Assembly: GCA_038501625.1 (NCBI GenBank)
Contig: JAZAYU010000182.1
Location: forward strand, 806,001 to 870,000
DNA from: Corbicula japonica
Taxonomy: Eukaryota > Mollusca > Bivalvia > Venerida > Cyrenidae
DNA: 64,000 bases
Reading direction: 5' to 3'
The position numbers and the translations under genes were made by a program. Shown here one piece after another: positions 11,473 through 22,050 of this stretch. The number at the start of each line of letters is the position of its first letter. The stretch's first letter is position 1. The notes below the pieces were generated by a model that was given only the letters and a program-made list of their open reading frames with translations, made no database searches and was not told where the DNA came from.

Positions 11473-12525
11473 TTAAACCCCTGCCACCGTCGTGCAACCA
11501 AAGAGGTAAGCATAATGATCAACTGTAGAAGGGTTAATCACCAGGCCTGCAGAGCGCTGTAAAATATCATGTTGGTAACCTTTCTTTTTAAATTTACAGA
11601 TGGTTTTTACGAATAACCGGGAGAAATTAACACTGTCTTTAATCTTTTTAAGTTTATAAATTAAATCTCCATAAAAAACTGGTTGTGAAATACCTTGTTG
11701 CAAAAGTGATTTTAAACTGCATTTGTATTTATGAATTAAATCTGGGTATCGGCGATAAAACTTGCAAAAGGTTTTCCTTAATTTGTGATACCGATAACCT
11801 TGTTTTAAGAGTTTTTCTGTAATGCAAAGATTACGTTCATTGAAATCATTAACATTGTTGCAGGCTCTTGAAAAGCGAACAAGCTGTGAGATATAAACCC
11901 CATAAGATGTTGCACGGGGAACATCGCCGTCTAAAAACGGAAAATTTACTATATTAAAATTAAAATCATCTCTTTTATCATAAATTTTAGTAGTGACATA
12001 ACCATTTTCAATGGACAGATTTAGATCGAGAAAGTTTGCTTGCTTTTCTGAAGTGTTCGCTTTGTTAAGTTGTAGTTCTTTGGGATAAATCTTATTAACC
12101 AGTAATGGAAAATGGTTATTGTCTATATTTAATAAATCATCAAGGTACCTCGAGGTGTTGTTAAAAGCTGTAATTATATCATCTTGATGTTCAGTAGAAA
12201 GAGATAACATAAAGTCTCTTTCATAACAGTATAAAAACAGATCAGCAACAAGGGGTGCACAATTAGTACCCATTGGGATGCCTATTACTTGTTTATAAAT
12301 AGAGGTACCGAATCTAACATAAATATTATCCAGTAAGAAAGTTAGCGACTCTATAAGGTCTTGACAAGTCCATAATGTATAATTATCATAAGAACCATCT
12401 GTAAAAAATGCCCTATGTTCATTACAAGCGATGAAGGTTTTATTTTCTCTAGCAAACGTTTTTTCAATGAGACTGGTTAGTTTGTCTCTTATTAAATTAT
12501 GAGGGAGCGAAGTGTACGAAAACAA
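11473..12525 (-). mobile_element. Reverse transcriptase ORF, Penelope-like type (tentative)
   Basis: A 350-residue open frame carries an RT core. It has SYTSLPHNLI near the start (the usual Phe-Ser-Thr-Leu-Tyr-Thr type block), IGIPMGTNCAPLVADLFL, then the catalytic RYLDDLLNIDN and NFLDLNLSIENG. After this comes the KIYDKRDDFNFNIVNFPF and YGVYISQLVRFSRAC region that I recognise from animal RT proteins of this kind. The frame opens at the first RT block; upstream coding (about 12526-12620) continues in another frame, so the N-terminus is lost or frameshifted. No GIY-YIG endonuclease is seen. Assignment to Penelope-like elements rests on the motif style and could be wrong. Confidence 0.6.
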
Positions 12526-12839
12526 GATATTTCATTATTCTGACAAATTTTGGCAGGACTGTGATGGAAGCTAGCGGATCATTCGCCGAGTTCTTATACA
12601 TAGAGAGGAAGGTTCTTAATATTCTATGGTAGTTAAGCTGTTTAAAATACATAAAAAACTAAAGTAACCCTCTAATTTCTTTTACTTCAATAAAGATTTT
12701 CGACGTCAACGTATAATTTCGGACATTAAAAGAAATAGGTGGGTTTTTTTCTCCATACACGGTGTTTACTTTACTTATACAGTAAAGCCATCACTTTTAA
12801 AAGTTGACCTCGGCACATTAACGCTCATTAACTTGTTTT

Positions 12840-13088
12840 ATGCAAAATGATTCAAAAGATAATGATATCTGTCGACCTTGGCTTTCACAAGGTGCTTATA
12901 AATCCCGGATGCGGACTCGGCGTGATCAGTACGACGACTATAGTGAACGTGACAGGAGTCACAGCAGCCATGGTGATAACACAGACTATTGGCAACGTGA
13001 CGACAAAAGGCCCTCATATCGTGACTGGACCAGTAATTGGTACACGGGCAATAACCGTTTCAGCGGATTAGACACAGACGTGGAATGA
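12840..13088 (+). mobile_element. Small ORF1 of the 13-17 kb non-LTR retrotransposon
   Basis: Eighty-two codons encode a very hydrophilic Arg/Asp/Ser/Tyr-rich peptide (for example RDQYDDYSERDRSHSSHG) with no recognised domain. Its stop overlaps the endonuclease start codon as ATGA at 13085-13088, an arrangement compatible with termination-reinitiation. It may be a short ORF1 or the remnant of a longer one; an upstream stop closes the frame. Confidence 0.45.
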
Positions 13089-13909
13089 CTTTCAAAAGTA
13101 AAATATTAAATATTGCCACCTGGAACTGCACAGGTGTTATGTCATCTGCTAGTTACCTAAGTGACTTCCTGGAAGATAACTGCATAGATATATGTGGTAT
13201 TAGTGAACATTGGTTATACGATCATGACTTGCAGTTTTTAAATTGTATAAATAGCCGATTTACCAGTTTTTCGATAGCAGACCCAGATTTAATTTTACCA
13301 AGTAACAGACGAGTTGGTAAAGGGGGCATTGCATTTTTATGGAATAAAAACTTAACTGGTCAAATTTCAGCGCTTAACTTACAATCAAGGTATGTTATTG
13401 GTATAGAGTTCATGTTAAGTCCAGGAAATTACATGTTCTTTTTTCAGCTTTATTTACCCTGCAAAAACCATAGTGTAATTGTATTTAGAAATGCTTTGGA
13501 AGAGATTTATAACATTATTTGTAGATATATTGTAAAGGGACAAATCTGTGTCATGGGCGACTACAATACGGAACTCCCAACCAGAAACCAGTCCGATTTT
13601 AAATTAGACGCTAGATGTTCTTTATTGGCTGATTTAATGTTAAGTCACAGTCTAGTTTCAATCGACTCTTTAGATTTATGCACTGGTTCAGAGTTCAGTT
13701 GCGTGCCGTTCAATGGCAACAGGGAAACACTAATTGACCATGTTTTAATACAAGAGCTTGATATACAAAATGTTATTTCTTGCCGTATATTGGATGATGA
13801 TGCGTTAAATGTCTCTAATCACCGTCCAATAGTATTTAAGTATAAAGTTATGTCAACGAACCGCCAGAACGAGATAACTCCACACGTATTATTAACTGGA
13901 AAAATGTAA
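13085..13909 (+). mobile_element. AP-like endonuclease of non-LTR retrotransposon
   Basis: Two hundred and seventy-four residues of the exonuclease-endonuclease-phosphatase fold. Visible blocks are ILNIATWNCTG at the start, DICGISEHWL (catalytic Glu), GKGGIAFLW, VMGDYNTE, LIDHVLI and SNHRPIVF (terminal His). This enzyme nicks target DNA for target-primed reverse transcription. The frame closes at 13909, but coding clearly continues in the +1-shifted frames into the RT (WKNVK then CIDNYC). One or two indels near 13880-13910 therefore separate what was one ORF2. Confidence 0.85.
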
Positions 13910-14024
13910 AAAACATTGTATTGATAACTATTGTTCTTTTTTAACAAATAACACAGAACTAACAGAATTATTAAATTGTGAAATACAAACAACAGGCGAT
14001 ATAGATTCGCTTTACAACTCCATC

Positions 14025-16586
14025 GTGAGAATACTTAATATTGCTACAAGTAAATTTATTCCAAAATCAAAATTTAAGCCGTATATTAAACCATATTGGT
14101 GCGACGAACTAACGCGCTTACATAAAGATATGTCTGCTAAGCGATTAAAGTGGATCGAAGAAAATCGACCTCGCGAATGTAACTCTCAAAGTTTTCGAGA
14201 TTATAAAACTGCTAAAAGTACTTTTAGACGATCACACAAAATAATATTTCATAACTACATCGAAAGCTTAGAACGTGAAATAGATACCGCAGCTGAAATA
14301 GATAACAATTCCTTTTGGAGATTAATAAATCAGCGGAGGAAACGCAGAAATAATGATACAACATTTGAAATGATTTTCGATGGTTTATCTTGTAAATCCG
14401 GAAGTGAAATAAATGAAGGTTGGAAATGTTATTTTGAGAAACATTTTTCACCCACAAATGACACAAATTTTTGTGAGGATTACAAGAGAAATTGCGAGGA
14501 AGAGTTATATCATATTAAATTAAATTTGGAATCTCTCGTATTCGATAAAATTAATATCGATGAAACTAACATATACGATGCCCTTAAATCATGTAAAAAG
14601 AATAAGGCGTGCGGAATGGACAATGTATATTATGAGAATTTGATGTACGGAGGCCCCTTACTCATTTCAGTCTTGAATAAATTTTATCAAGCAATGATCA
14701 CATTTTCCCACATTCCAACTGATTTAAAAAGGGGTGTAATTTCCACTCTCTACAAGGGAGGTAACAAACGCAAGACAGATCCGAACAGTTACCGTGCTAT
14801 CTCATTGTGCTCAACAATCCTAAAACTGTTTGAAAAAGTAATACTGAATTTCGTTGACAATAGTTACAATAACAATATAGTGGTCAACCAGCTTCAGGGA
14901 GGGTTCCAAAAACAAATGAGCTGTACAATGACTTCCTTCATTTTACGCGAAAGTGTTTTCTATGCTCAAGAACGTAACTCCAAACTGTATTCGTGTTTTC
15001 TAGACGTGAAACAGTGCTTCGACCGAGTCTCCCATACCGTACTTCTGGTAAAACTTTTCAAAACAGGTTTATATCCTATCATTTTCAAGTTAATACTTAA
15101 CATGTTTGAGGAAGTCCATTGTTGCGTCAAAACACAAGGTTATACTTCTGACTGGTTCCCTATACTACAGGGTACCAGACAAGGCCAGGTTATGAGCTCC
15201 AGGTTATATCTAATCTTTATAAACGATTTAATGAACGAAATAGAATTGTCAAACAATAGCTTTAAAATGCATGGTATAAACCTCACATGTCCTACATCGG
15301 CTGATGATATGGTTGTTGTTTCACTGACGATACATGGCCTAGATAATTTAATTGATATCTGTTATCAGAACTCCGTTCAAGAAAGATACAATTACAACGC
15401 AACTAATAGTAATGTCGTTGTTTTTAATGAAACAAAACAAACTTCTCTAAGAAATAGAAGAAAATGGTATATAGGCCTCGATCCTTTAGAAGAGTCTGAT
15501 TCGTACACACATCTTGGTGTCTTGTGCAACAAAGATATGAACTTAAACGAAAATATTTCGGACGCTTGTTCAAAATTACGTAAAACTTTCGTTAGCTTAG
15601 CTGACTGCGGTGTACATAAAACAGGACTACATCCTATTACATCCAGACATCTGTACAAAACTATTGTACTTTCCAAAGCGCTCTTCGGTTGTGAACTATG
15701 GTGCAACATTACCGATAGTCAAATATTAAAATTAGAGAAAGTTCACCGTCAGTGCTTAAAATTTATGCAATCTATGCCACAGTCGACTAGAACCGTTGTT
15801 GCTTTAAGTTGCATCGGCATATTTCCGGTTGAAAATGAAATTGATAAGCGTAAGCTTTTATTTTTCGGACAGCTATGTCAGCTAGATTCAAATAAGAAAG
15901 CAAAAATAGTTTTTGCAACACGACTTATGAAATTCATGAACTCACCGAGAAAACAACGTGGTTTTATACCCGACATTTACAGAATTTTCGGAAAGTATCG
16001 TTTAACAAGTTTTCTAATAGATTATGTACACAATGCTTCGTTTCCTTCCATTAGTTCTTGGAAAAACATTATTAAGAAACACATTTCAACTCAAGTCGAT
16101 TTTGAGTATCACAACAAAAGTATATCGGACAGTTGTATTCGAGAATTTATAAGTATACACAATGAATTCATCATACCTTGTAGTATCTGGCGATTCTGTG
16201 AAATATATGGAGATTATTTGACATATTGTAGAACTGTTGTCGTAATAATGTCAAAGCTTTTTTCAAGAGACTATAACACTATTTGCATAAAATGTAAAAT
16301 TTCGACTAATGCTATAGCTGAGCACCTTGTATTGTTTTGTTTAAGAAACGACAGTCTCCGTCAAAATTTGTGGAAAAATTTGCATAAATACCTAGGTGAT
16401 GAGTTATTTAAGCAGCTATGTAATCAAAATCCTCGCAACCAGCTCATAGAAATAATTTCCGGTTTAATAAGCTTTGAGCTTGACGATGTTACAAGAGTTA
16501 ATTGTTTTAAAATGATAACTCGATTCATTCACTATATGTGCAAACCATTGCTGTTCCAAATCGACAGAAGTAGTACTGTTGCATAG
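14025..16586 (+). mobile_element. Reverse transcriptase of non-LTR retrotransposon (ORF2 C-terminal part)
   Basis: An 853-codon open frame follows the endonuclease, and coding in this frame starts at or before 13910. RT blocks in order: ACGMDNVYYE, LKRGVISTLYKGG, PNSYRAISL, LQGGFQK, SCFLDVKQCFDRVSH, LQGTRQGQVMSS, then SADD at 15297-15308 in place of the usual F/YADD. A C-terminal C-x2-C/H/C zinc-like element lies around 16285-16345 (CIKCK...AEHLVLFC). RNase H was not recognised. The long clean frame implies recent activity. The clade is unassigned. It lies in intron 5 of laccase copy A, in the opposite orientation to that gene. Confidence 0.85.
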
Positions 16587-17140
16587 ATTGCATAGTAATA
16601 CATGTATACATTTCTATGTATTGCGACATGATAGAATGTGATTCAGATTTGTCTTTACTTTGTTTTACCTTACCATATGCTTAGTACTTACGTTTAAAAT
16701 TATTATTTAATGTAACTCGATATATTTGTTATCAAGGTTTTATCTTGTGTTTCGTTTCGGCAAGATGCAGCTCTATGTACAATATATCGCTAACATACAC
16801 ATGTAAGAATATTATTGTATTAATGGCAGATTGATAAATACTTATCTTGCGTTTCGTTTCGGCAAGGTATCGTATTTTATCATAACATTTGCTGTATTAA
16901 AGCGTCATAATTTACGTGCGTTCACCAAATTGAATCTCGTCATAAACAACATGTTTTGATAATTATAATTCTCACATTTAATTTTTTCTTCATTCATTCG
17001 TTTGTTGTTTGATCATTAAGATGTATATGCCTTCCATTGTCTGTATGTTAATTGCGTGTTAATTGTTAATATTCCGTCTATTTTGTTATGTCATGTATAT
17101 TACCGTTCTGTCAATTGTAACTTTGTTTCCTTATTTGTTA
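16587..17140 (+). mobile_element. 3' UTR of the 13-17 kb retrotransposon
   Basis: AT-rich sequence follows the RT stop and includes two copies of tgtttcgtttcggcaag-like blocks about 100 bp apart (near 16746 and 16848). The end is placed at about 17140. From roughly 17150 the sequence is again the reverse complement of laccase B intron 5 (46400-46530). The border is inferred from that comparison. Confidence 0.6.
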
Positions 17141-17400
17141 CATGTATGTTTACCAGCCGAAATACAACGGTGAACCGAAATATTTTATTTAAATTTATTT
17201 TTCACATATTTTTTAAATTTATGCTTATCACGCTTAACGACTGCTTTCTGGATTGAAATCAACACTCGCGTCGCCAGCTAATTGGGAAAAACCCCGAAGA
17301 GTGTAAACCTTTGATTCGAACCTGCAACTCCCAGGTTGATAAGAATGTTCACTTAAGATGTTTTCATGTAACAGATTGAAAATACAAAGTATTTTTTTTA

Positions 17401-17571
17401 TTTTCATTGACTATTCGAAAGCATCATCCTTGTTAAATTTTAAGTATTCAGTTAACCTTTCACCATCTTTGGAGTGACCCAACGGTGTTGCATTTCTTCC
17501 ATGTAGCGGAAGATCTGTAATTTTAAATTTTCATTGACTATTCGAAAGCATCATCCTTGTTAAATTTTAAC
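17401..17571. repeat. Direct repeat of about 44 bp flanking an exon 5 fragment
   Basis: The blocks at 17401-17444 and 17528-17571 are nearly identical and bracket the detached laccase exon 5 end. The arrangement looks like a local duplication, possibly involving copy B. Confidence 0.75.
17450..17520 (-). pseudogene. Detached duplicate of the 3' end of laccase exon 5
   Basis: About 65 nt repeat the 3' end of exon 5 plus its GTTAAC donor and a little intron. They lie 0.2 kb beyond the true copy A exon 5 (17683-17930). The piece is flanked by a direct repeat of about 44 nt (17401-17444 and 17528-17571) beginning ttttcattgactattcgaaa. At several differing sites it matches copy B rather than the neighbouring copy A exon, for example a GTG codon where A has GTC just before the final Lys. 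Confidence 0.75.
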
Positions 17572-18207
17572 AGTTCATGAACTGTAATGTACATGCTAAC
17601 CTTGAAAAAAAATATATAAAAAACTGGGTGTGCAAAAATTAGATCTATGACAAAAGAAAACATATTTAAGTATTCAGTTAACCTTTGACCATCTTTGGTG
17701 TGACCCAGCGGTGTTGCATTTCTTCCATGTAGCGGAAGATCTGTGGTTGCTCTGGCCAATCAGTGATCAGCATGACATGTTGGGATAGGTCCTGGTCGTA
17801 GAGATAGCTTGATGGGTCTGTCGATAGCGGCTGTCGTACAATGAATGCCCCGAAAACGCCGTCCCCTAGCTGCACACCTGCATGCGAGTGCCACCAATGA
17901 GTGCCGGCATTATCGGCAACGAACTCGTATCTTTAAAAAGAAAATATATCGTAAATGACATCTAGGTTTATGAAAACCTCAAACTCACGAAACCTTTAAC
18001 GCTCTCTCGAGTTTGCATTCAAAGTTGGACAAATTTAGTGTTTTTTTTATTTCTTAACGTGAGTTTGAAAGTCAGATTTATCAAATTGGGAGCATTTCCT
18101 TTGGTAAGTCACGTTCGATGTCAAAATGGCTCTATATCGGAGGTCAGCACTCTCTTTGTAAAAGAATCCATTTCTACGATTTTCATTCTGCGAATATGAA
18201 TATTCCA

Positions 18208-18353
18208 TGGCCCAATATCACAAAACTAAGATAGGGGATCATTCTCAAATCTCAATAATCTGATTGGCTGAAATGGCGACATTTAAGCCAATCCGATGCT
18301 TGAGGTTTAGAATGATCTCAAGATTTAGTTTTATGACTTGGGCACAGACTGCA
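18208..18353. repeat. Foldback element with ~60-bp arms, copy 1
   Basis: The left arm starts at gcccaatatcacaaaactaa. The right arm ends in agttttatgacttgggc, its near reverse complement. Shared internal blocks are atcattct and gattggct. The short centre leaves a hairpin. It lies in intron 4 of laccase copy A. A TATATAAATAG box follows at about 18355-18366. Related foldbacks are at 32140-32275 and 61685-61815. Confidence 0.65.
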
Positions 18354-19099
18354 CATATATAAATAGTCGCGCCACGATTGTTTGATGGTGTCAGTCCAAT
18401 AATGGCAAGTGTTATTATGAGATTTTTCTTAATTATAACCGAAACGGTGTTTACTGTATTCGCGCGGATTTAAATTTTGCTTTTGCACAAAAATTCGTCA
18501 AAATTATCATTATTATATCATACAGTATATATTAAAGAATTTTTTCATGGTAAAATGAATACAATCTATCAGTCATTATCAGAACCGTATTTACTTGAAC
18601 GTCTCGGACGGTAGAATGTCGCACTGTGTGAGTCTGGGGACACCATCCATCGGGTTTGAATTTGTTTGTTTCATGCCGTGCCAGTGTATGGCGGTCGCCG
18701 ATCCGTCATCTATCATATTGTGTACCCATACTCGAACAGTGTCACCCATGCACACCTGAAGAACATAGTATAACTTACTTTTTGGTGCTTTATCTCTGAT
18801 CTTTAGACTATTGAGTATATTTAACAAATAAAACATGGCATTGAGGGCAATATGCAAGTTTACGGACTGGTTGGTCAGACTGAGGAAGGTATATGGCCCG
18901 AAGCGTTTTATTTGTTATATTATACCGAATCTAAATTCTTTCATATCTTTTGTTGCTGTCATTTTTACTATAATTTGCTTTTAAATAATAATTTGATTTG
19001 TTCAGTGTGTAAAAAATCCCATACAGATTTTTTATTATTTACAAGCCATCAGGCATATAAAGCACGCCTTTTACTATTCCATTTTTGTTAATCAAATTA

Positions 19100-19275
19100 A
19101 ATATTACCTAGGCAACAGACCCGCACTTTATAAGATAATTATTCTTATATTAGATTCTGAAGTAATCAAAAACGGTCAATATAAGAATTATGGACCGGAT
19201 AGCCGGTCAATATGCGATTTATGGACTGGATGACGTCATATTAAATACAAAAGGGCTTATGCAAATGAGGTATAA
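19100..19275. repeat. Fragment of a ggtcaatat/CRE-containing MITE-like repeat
   Basis: The facing blocks ggtcaatataagaattatgg and ggtcaatatgcgatttatgg, plus a TGACGTCA at 19231-19238, resemble the repeat at 37264-37612. Just downstream are ATGCAAAT (19261) and a TATAATATA stretch, possibly fortuitous. Confidence 0.4.
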
Positions 19276-19431
19276 TATACTACTTTATATTCTTCATACA
19301 ATTATGTGAATCTTTTTATCGTGTGCATCTGCTAGATGGTTTCGTTTTCGCAAATGGTTCTCTTCTTAACCACAAAGGAAATAACTGCATCTGATTAAAG
19401 GAGTTTTTGATTATTTTCGTCTCTGTTGCAG

Positions 19432-20660
19432 TCTTTGAAATCTGAAACCAATATTACAATACAGTTGATATTGTATTTACCTCAGACGATAGAAAAGAAA
19501 TGCATCTAGACATGCCAAAATTTAAATGGGGCGCGTCATGGGAAAAGTTACCTTCGGATATTTGACGTCAATGGAAAGTGACTATGATTTGGTGCATGTA
19601 CCAACGAACATCATTTGTACAGAAAATCCTCAACATGTAAATATGGAAAACACTTCGATATTTAAGCTGGATATGGCGTACACATCTCCAGGTTACACAA
19701 GGCTTATACTTAAAAAAACTTGGTAACAGTAGAATGCGCCAATTGCTCCAATCCTTGATCGAGCCAATATCCGGTAATGTATATATGCCCAGTGATACAT
19801 GGCGAGAAGAATGTAGAAAAAGTACAGATAATAGTGTTTTAACTATGTCTCTACAAAGCCAGGGACCATCTTATCCTGTACATGACCCCTATGGGCGTGA
19901 TAGTGACATGGTTGCTGGAATAATATGCGACTGTCTTGATTTACTGCAGTCCCGGATAGATCGTCCACGTGAATATAATTGGCCAAATGAAGATATCGTG
20001 CGAGAGATTTCAACAATGGAAGCTCATGTTGTTCCTGTTGGATGTAAAGGAAGTAAGTTTCAGTTCTTAGAGTGGATAATCTGATTCACCAAAGCGGAAG
20101 GCAAACTTATCCAGAATTTCAATCAGTGTCAAGTGAAACTGCTCGTTTTATTAAAGTGGATAGCTAAATCTTATTTGAAGCCAATTTGCAAGGAAATCAC
20201 GACATATGTGATGAAAAATCTCGTCATGTGGATGGCAGAACAAAATCTAATAAATACCTTAAACATTACACTCAGAACATTGAAGCATTGTCTGATACGG
20301 AAGTGCCTTCCTAGCTACATGATTGCAGACAGAAATTTATTTGCAGACCGAGTTACAGATCGTGGGAGGTTAATGATCGATTTATTGCTTAGAGAAGGAA
20401 CTCGTGCAGTTTTCAGGTGTGAAAAATTAAGGAATGCATTAAATATGTTGCTCATTTCTCCGGAAACATTTTTCTCGTTCACGCAGAGACAACTTCAAGT
20501 TAATGTCTTATACCTAACTTTAAAGTATGTCTACATACAAGGATGGCATCAACTTGGGTTTACACTAGTTTGTAGGATGATCGATCTTATTATACCAGAC
20601 TTTAATAACATAATTAATTCTGGGGCAGACCCTATTACAACTTTCGTGGATAGATTTTAA
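19432..20660 (+). pseudogene. MAB-21-like (cGAS-like fold) protein, copy 1, pseudogene
   Basis: The locus starts after a ctgttgcag acceptor whose downstream bases match the same point in copy 2 (28735). The N-terminal nucleotidyltransferase motif is degraded: no clear Gly-Ser remains, but SDYDLV is visible near 19575. An extra A in an A7 run near 19715 shifts the frame. Then come ISGNVY, DLLQS, RPREYNWPNEDIVREIS and VPVGCKGS, followed by TGA at 20082-20084 where copy 2 has a Cys codon. The frame continues to 20660 through LLVLLKWIAKSYLKPICKE and KNLVMWMAE. Compared with copy 2 about nine residues are lost after KNLVMWMAE. MAB-21 proteins share the cGAS fold and include animal nucleic-acid sensors. 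The lesions make this copy non-functional. Confidence 0.82.
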
Positions 20661-21324
20661 AAGATGTTGTCATAGTTTAAAACCTCAAGCAGCAAACTGA
20701 AGTGTGATTTTAAAAGCTTGAGAACCATCGGGTTATACATAGCAATACTGTCTGCTATCAAAAATTTATCCAAAAAATATGAATTTCATCATTATGGCAT
20801 CTTCTTGCGTACACCCTATGTTAAATCTACGCCAGAATTACCTGTTTCTTTCTATGGAAGATACGTCCTTTTCTTTCTCAGGGCTACGCCCCTCTTGATA
20901 TATCCTTAAATGTTTAAGATTTATAACTGAAAACAATTTATATACATGTTTCACCTCTCTCCCCCCTCCTTCTCTCAACAATCGATTTTAACTTGTTTTT
21001 TAACCGAATTTATATTTTTAATATAATGATACATTCTCTGTTCTGTGTGATGGAGAAGGGATAAAGGTGTTTCTGCTTTTCGTCTGGGTTAATAGAGTGC
21101 AGTTGTTGTTTTACTACCACTCTTTTATTTCTCGTATTACCAAAATAAAATTATCCCGGAATGTTGCAAGACAGAATTTTACGCAGTAGTTAACTGTTAC
21201 ACCATCCCGTCGTCTATCGGGAGCGATCTCCGCCACAGGGCATGCTTACGTTATTCTCCAAGCATTGATTTTTACGCCCCTCGCCGTTAGCAGACAAAAT
21301 AGATTCGTAAGAAATCAATAGTTA

Positions 21325-22050
21325 GTTAACTGCTACTGCATGAGTCAGTTAACGGCTACTACCGGAGTTAGAAAACTGATACTGCATGAGTTATTTGACT
21401 GCTACTGCATGAGTCAGTTAACTGCTTCGGCAATAGTTAGTTTACTGCTAGTGCATGAGTTAGTTAACTGCTACAGCATGAGTCAGTTAACTGCTACTGT
21501 ATGAGACAGTGAACTGCAACTGCATGAGTTTGTTAACTGCTGATGCTGCATGAGTTAGTTAACTGCTCCTGTATGAGCCAGTTAACTGCTTCTGTATGAC
21601 ATAGTTAACTAGTACTGCATGTGTTAGTTTACTGCTACTGCATGGGTTAGTTAACTGCTACTGCATAAGTAAGTTAACTGCTACTGCATGAGTCAGTTTA
21701 TTACTACTGCATGGGTTAGTCAACTGCTACAGCATGGCTAAATTAACTGCTACTGTATGAGACAGTTAACTGCTACTGCATGTGTTAGCTAACTGATACT
21801 GCATGAGTTAGTTAACTGCTACTGCATAAGTCAGTTAACTGCTACTATATGAGACAGATAACTGCTACTGCATGGGTAAGTCAACTGCTACTGCACGAGT
21901 TAGTTAACTGCTACTACATGAGTTAGTTAACTGCTACTTCATGAGTAAGTTAACTGCTACTGCATGAATTTGTTAACTGCTCTGCATTCGTTTGTTAACT
22001 GCTCTGAACGAGTTAGTTAACTGATATGCATGAGTTAGTTAACTGTTTTT
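21325..22050 (+). repeat. 23-bp minisatellite, roughly 30 copies
   Basis: The unit is close to gttagttaactgctactg plus catga, with variants (gtcagttaactg, gacagttaactg). Each unit holds a GTTAAC site and most copies diverge by 1-4 bases. The array sits about 0.7 kb downstream of MAB-21-like copy 1 and is absent after copy 2. Confidence 0.9.

Noticed and set aside
18402..18473. 23-codon ORF after the TATA-like box at 18.36 kb
   Set aside because: It is too short, has no clear signal peptide or donor, and lies in an intron of copy A.
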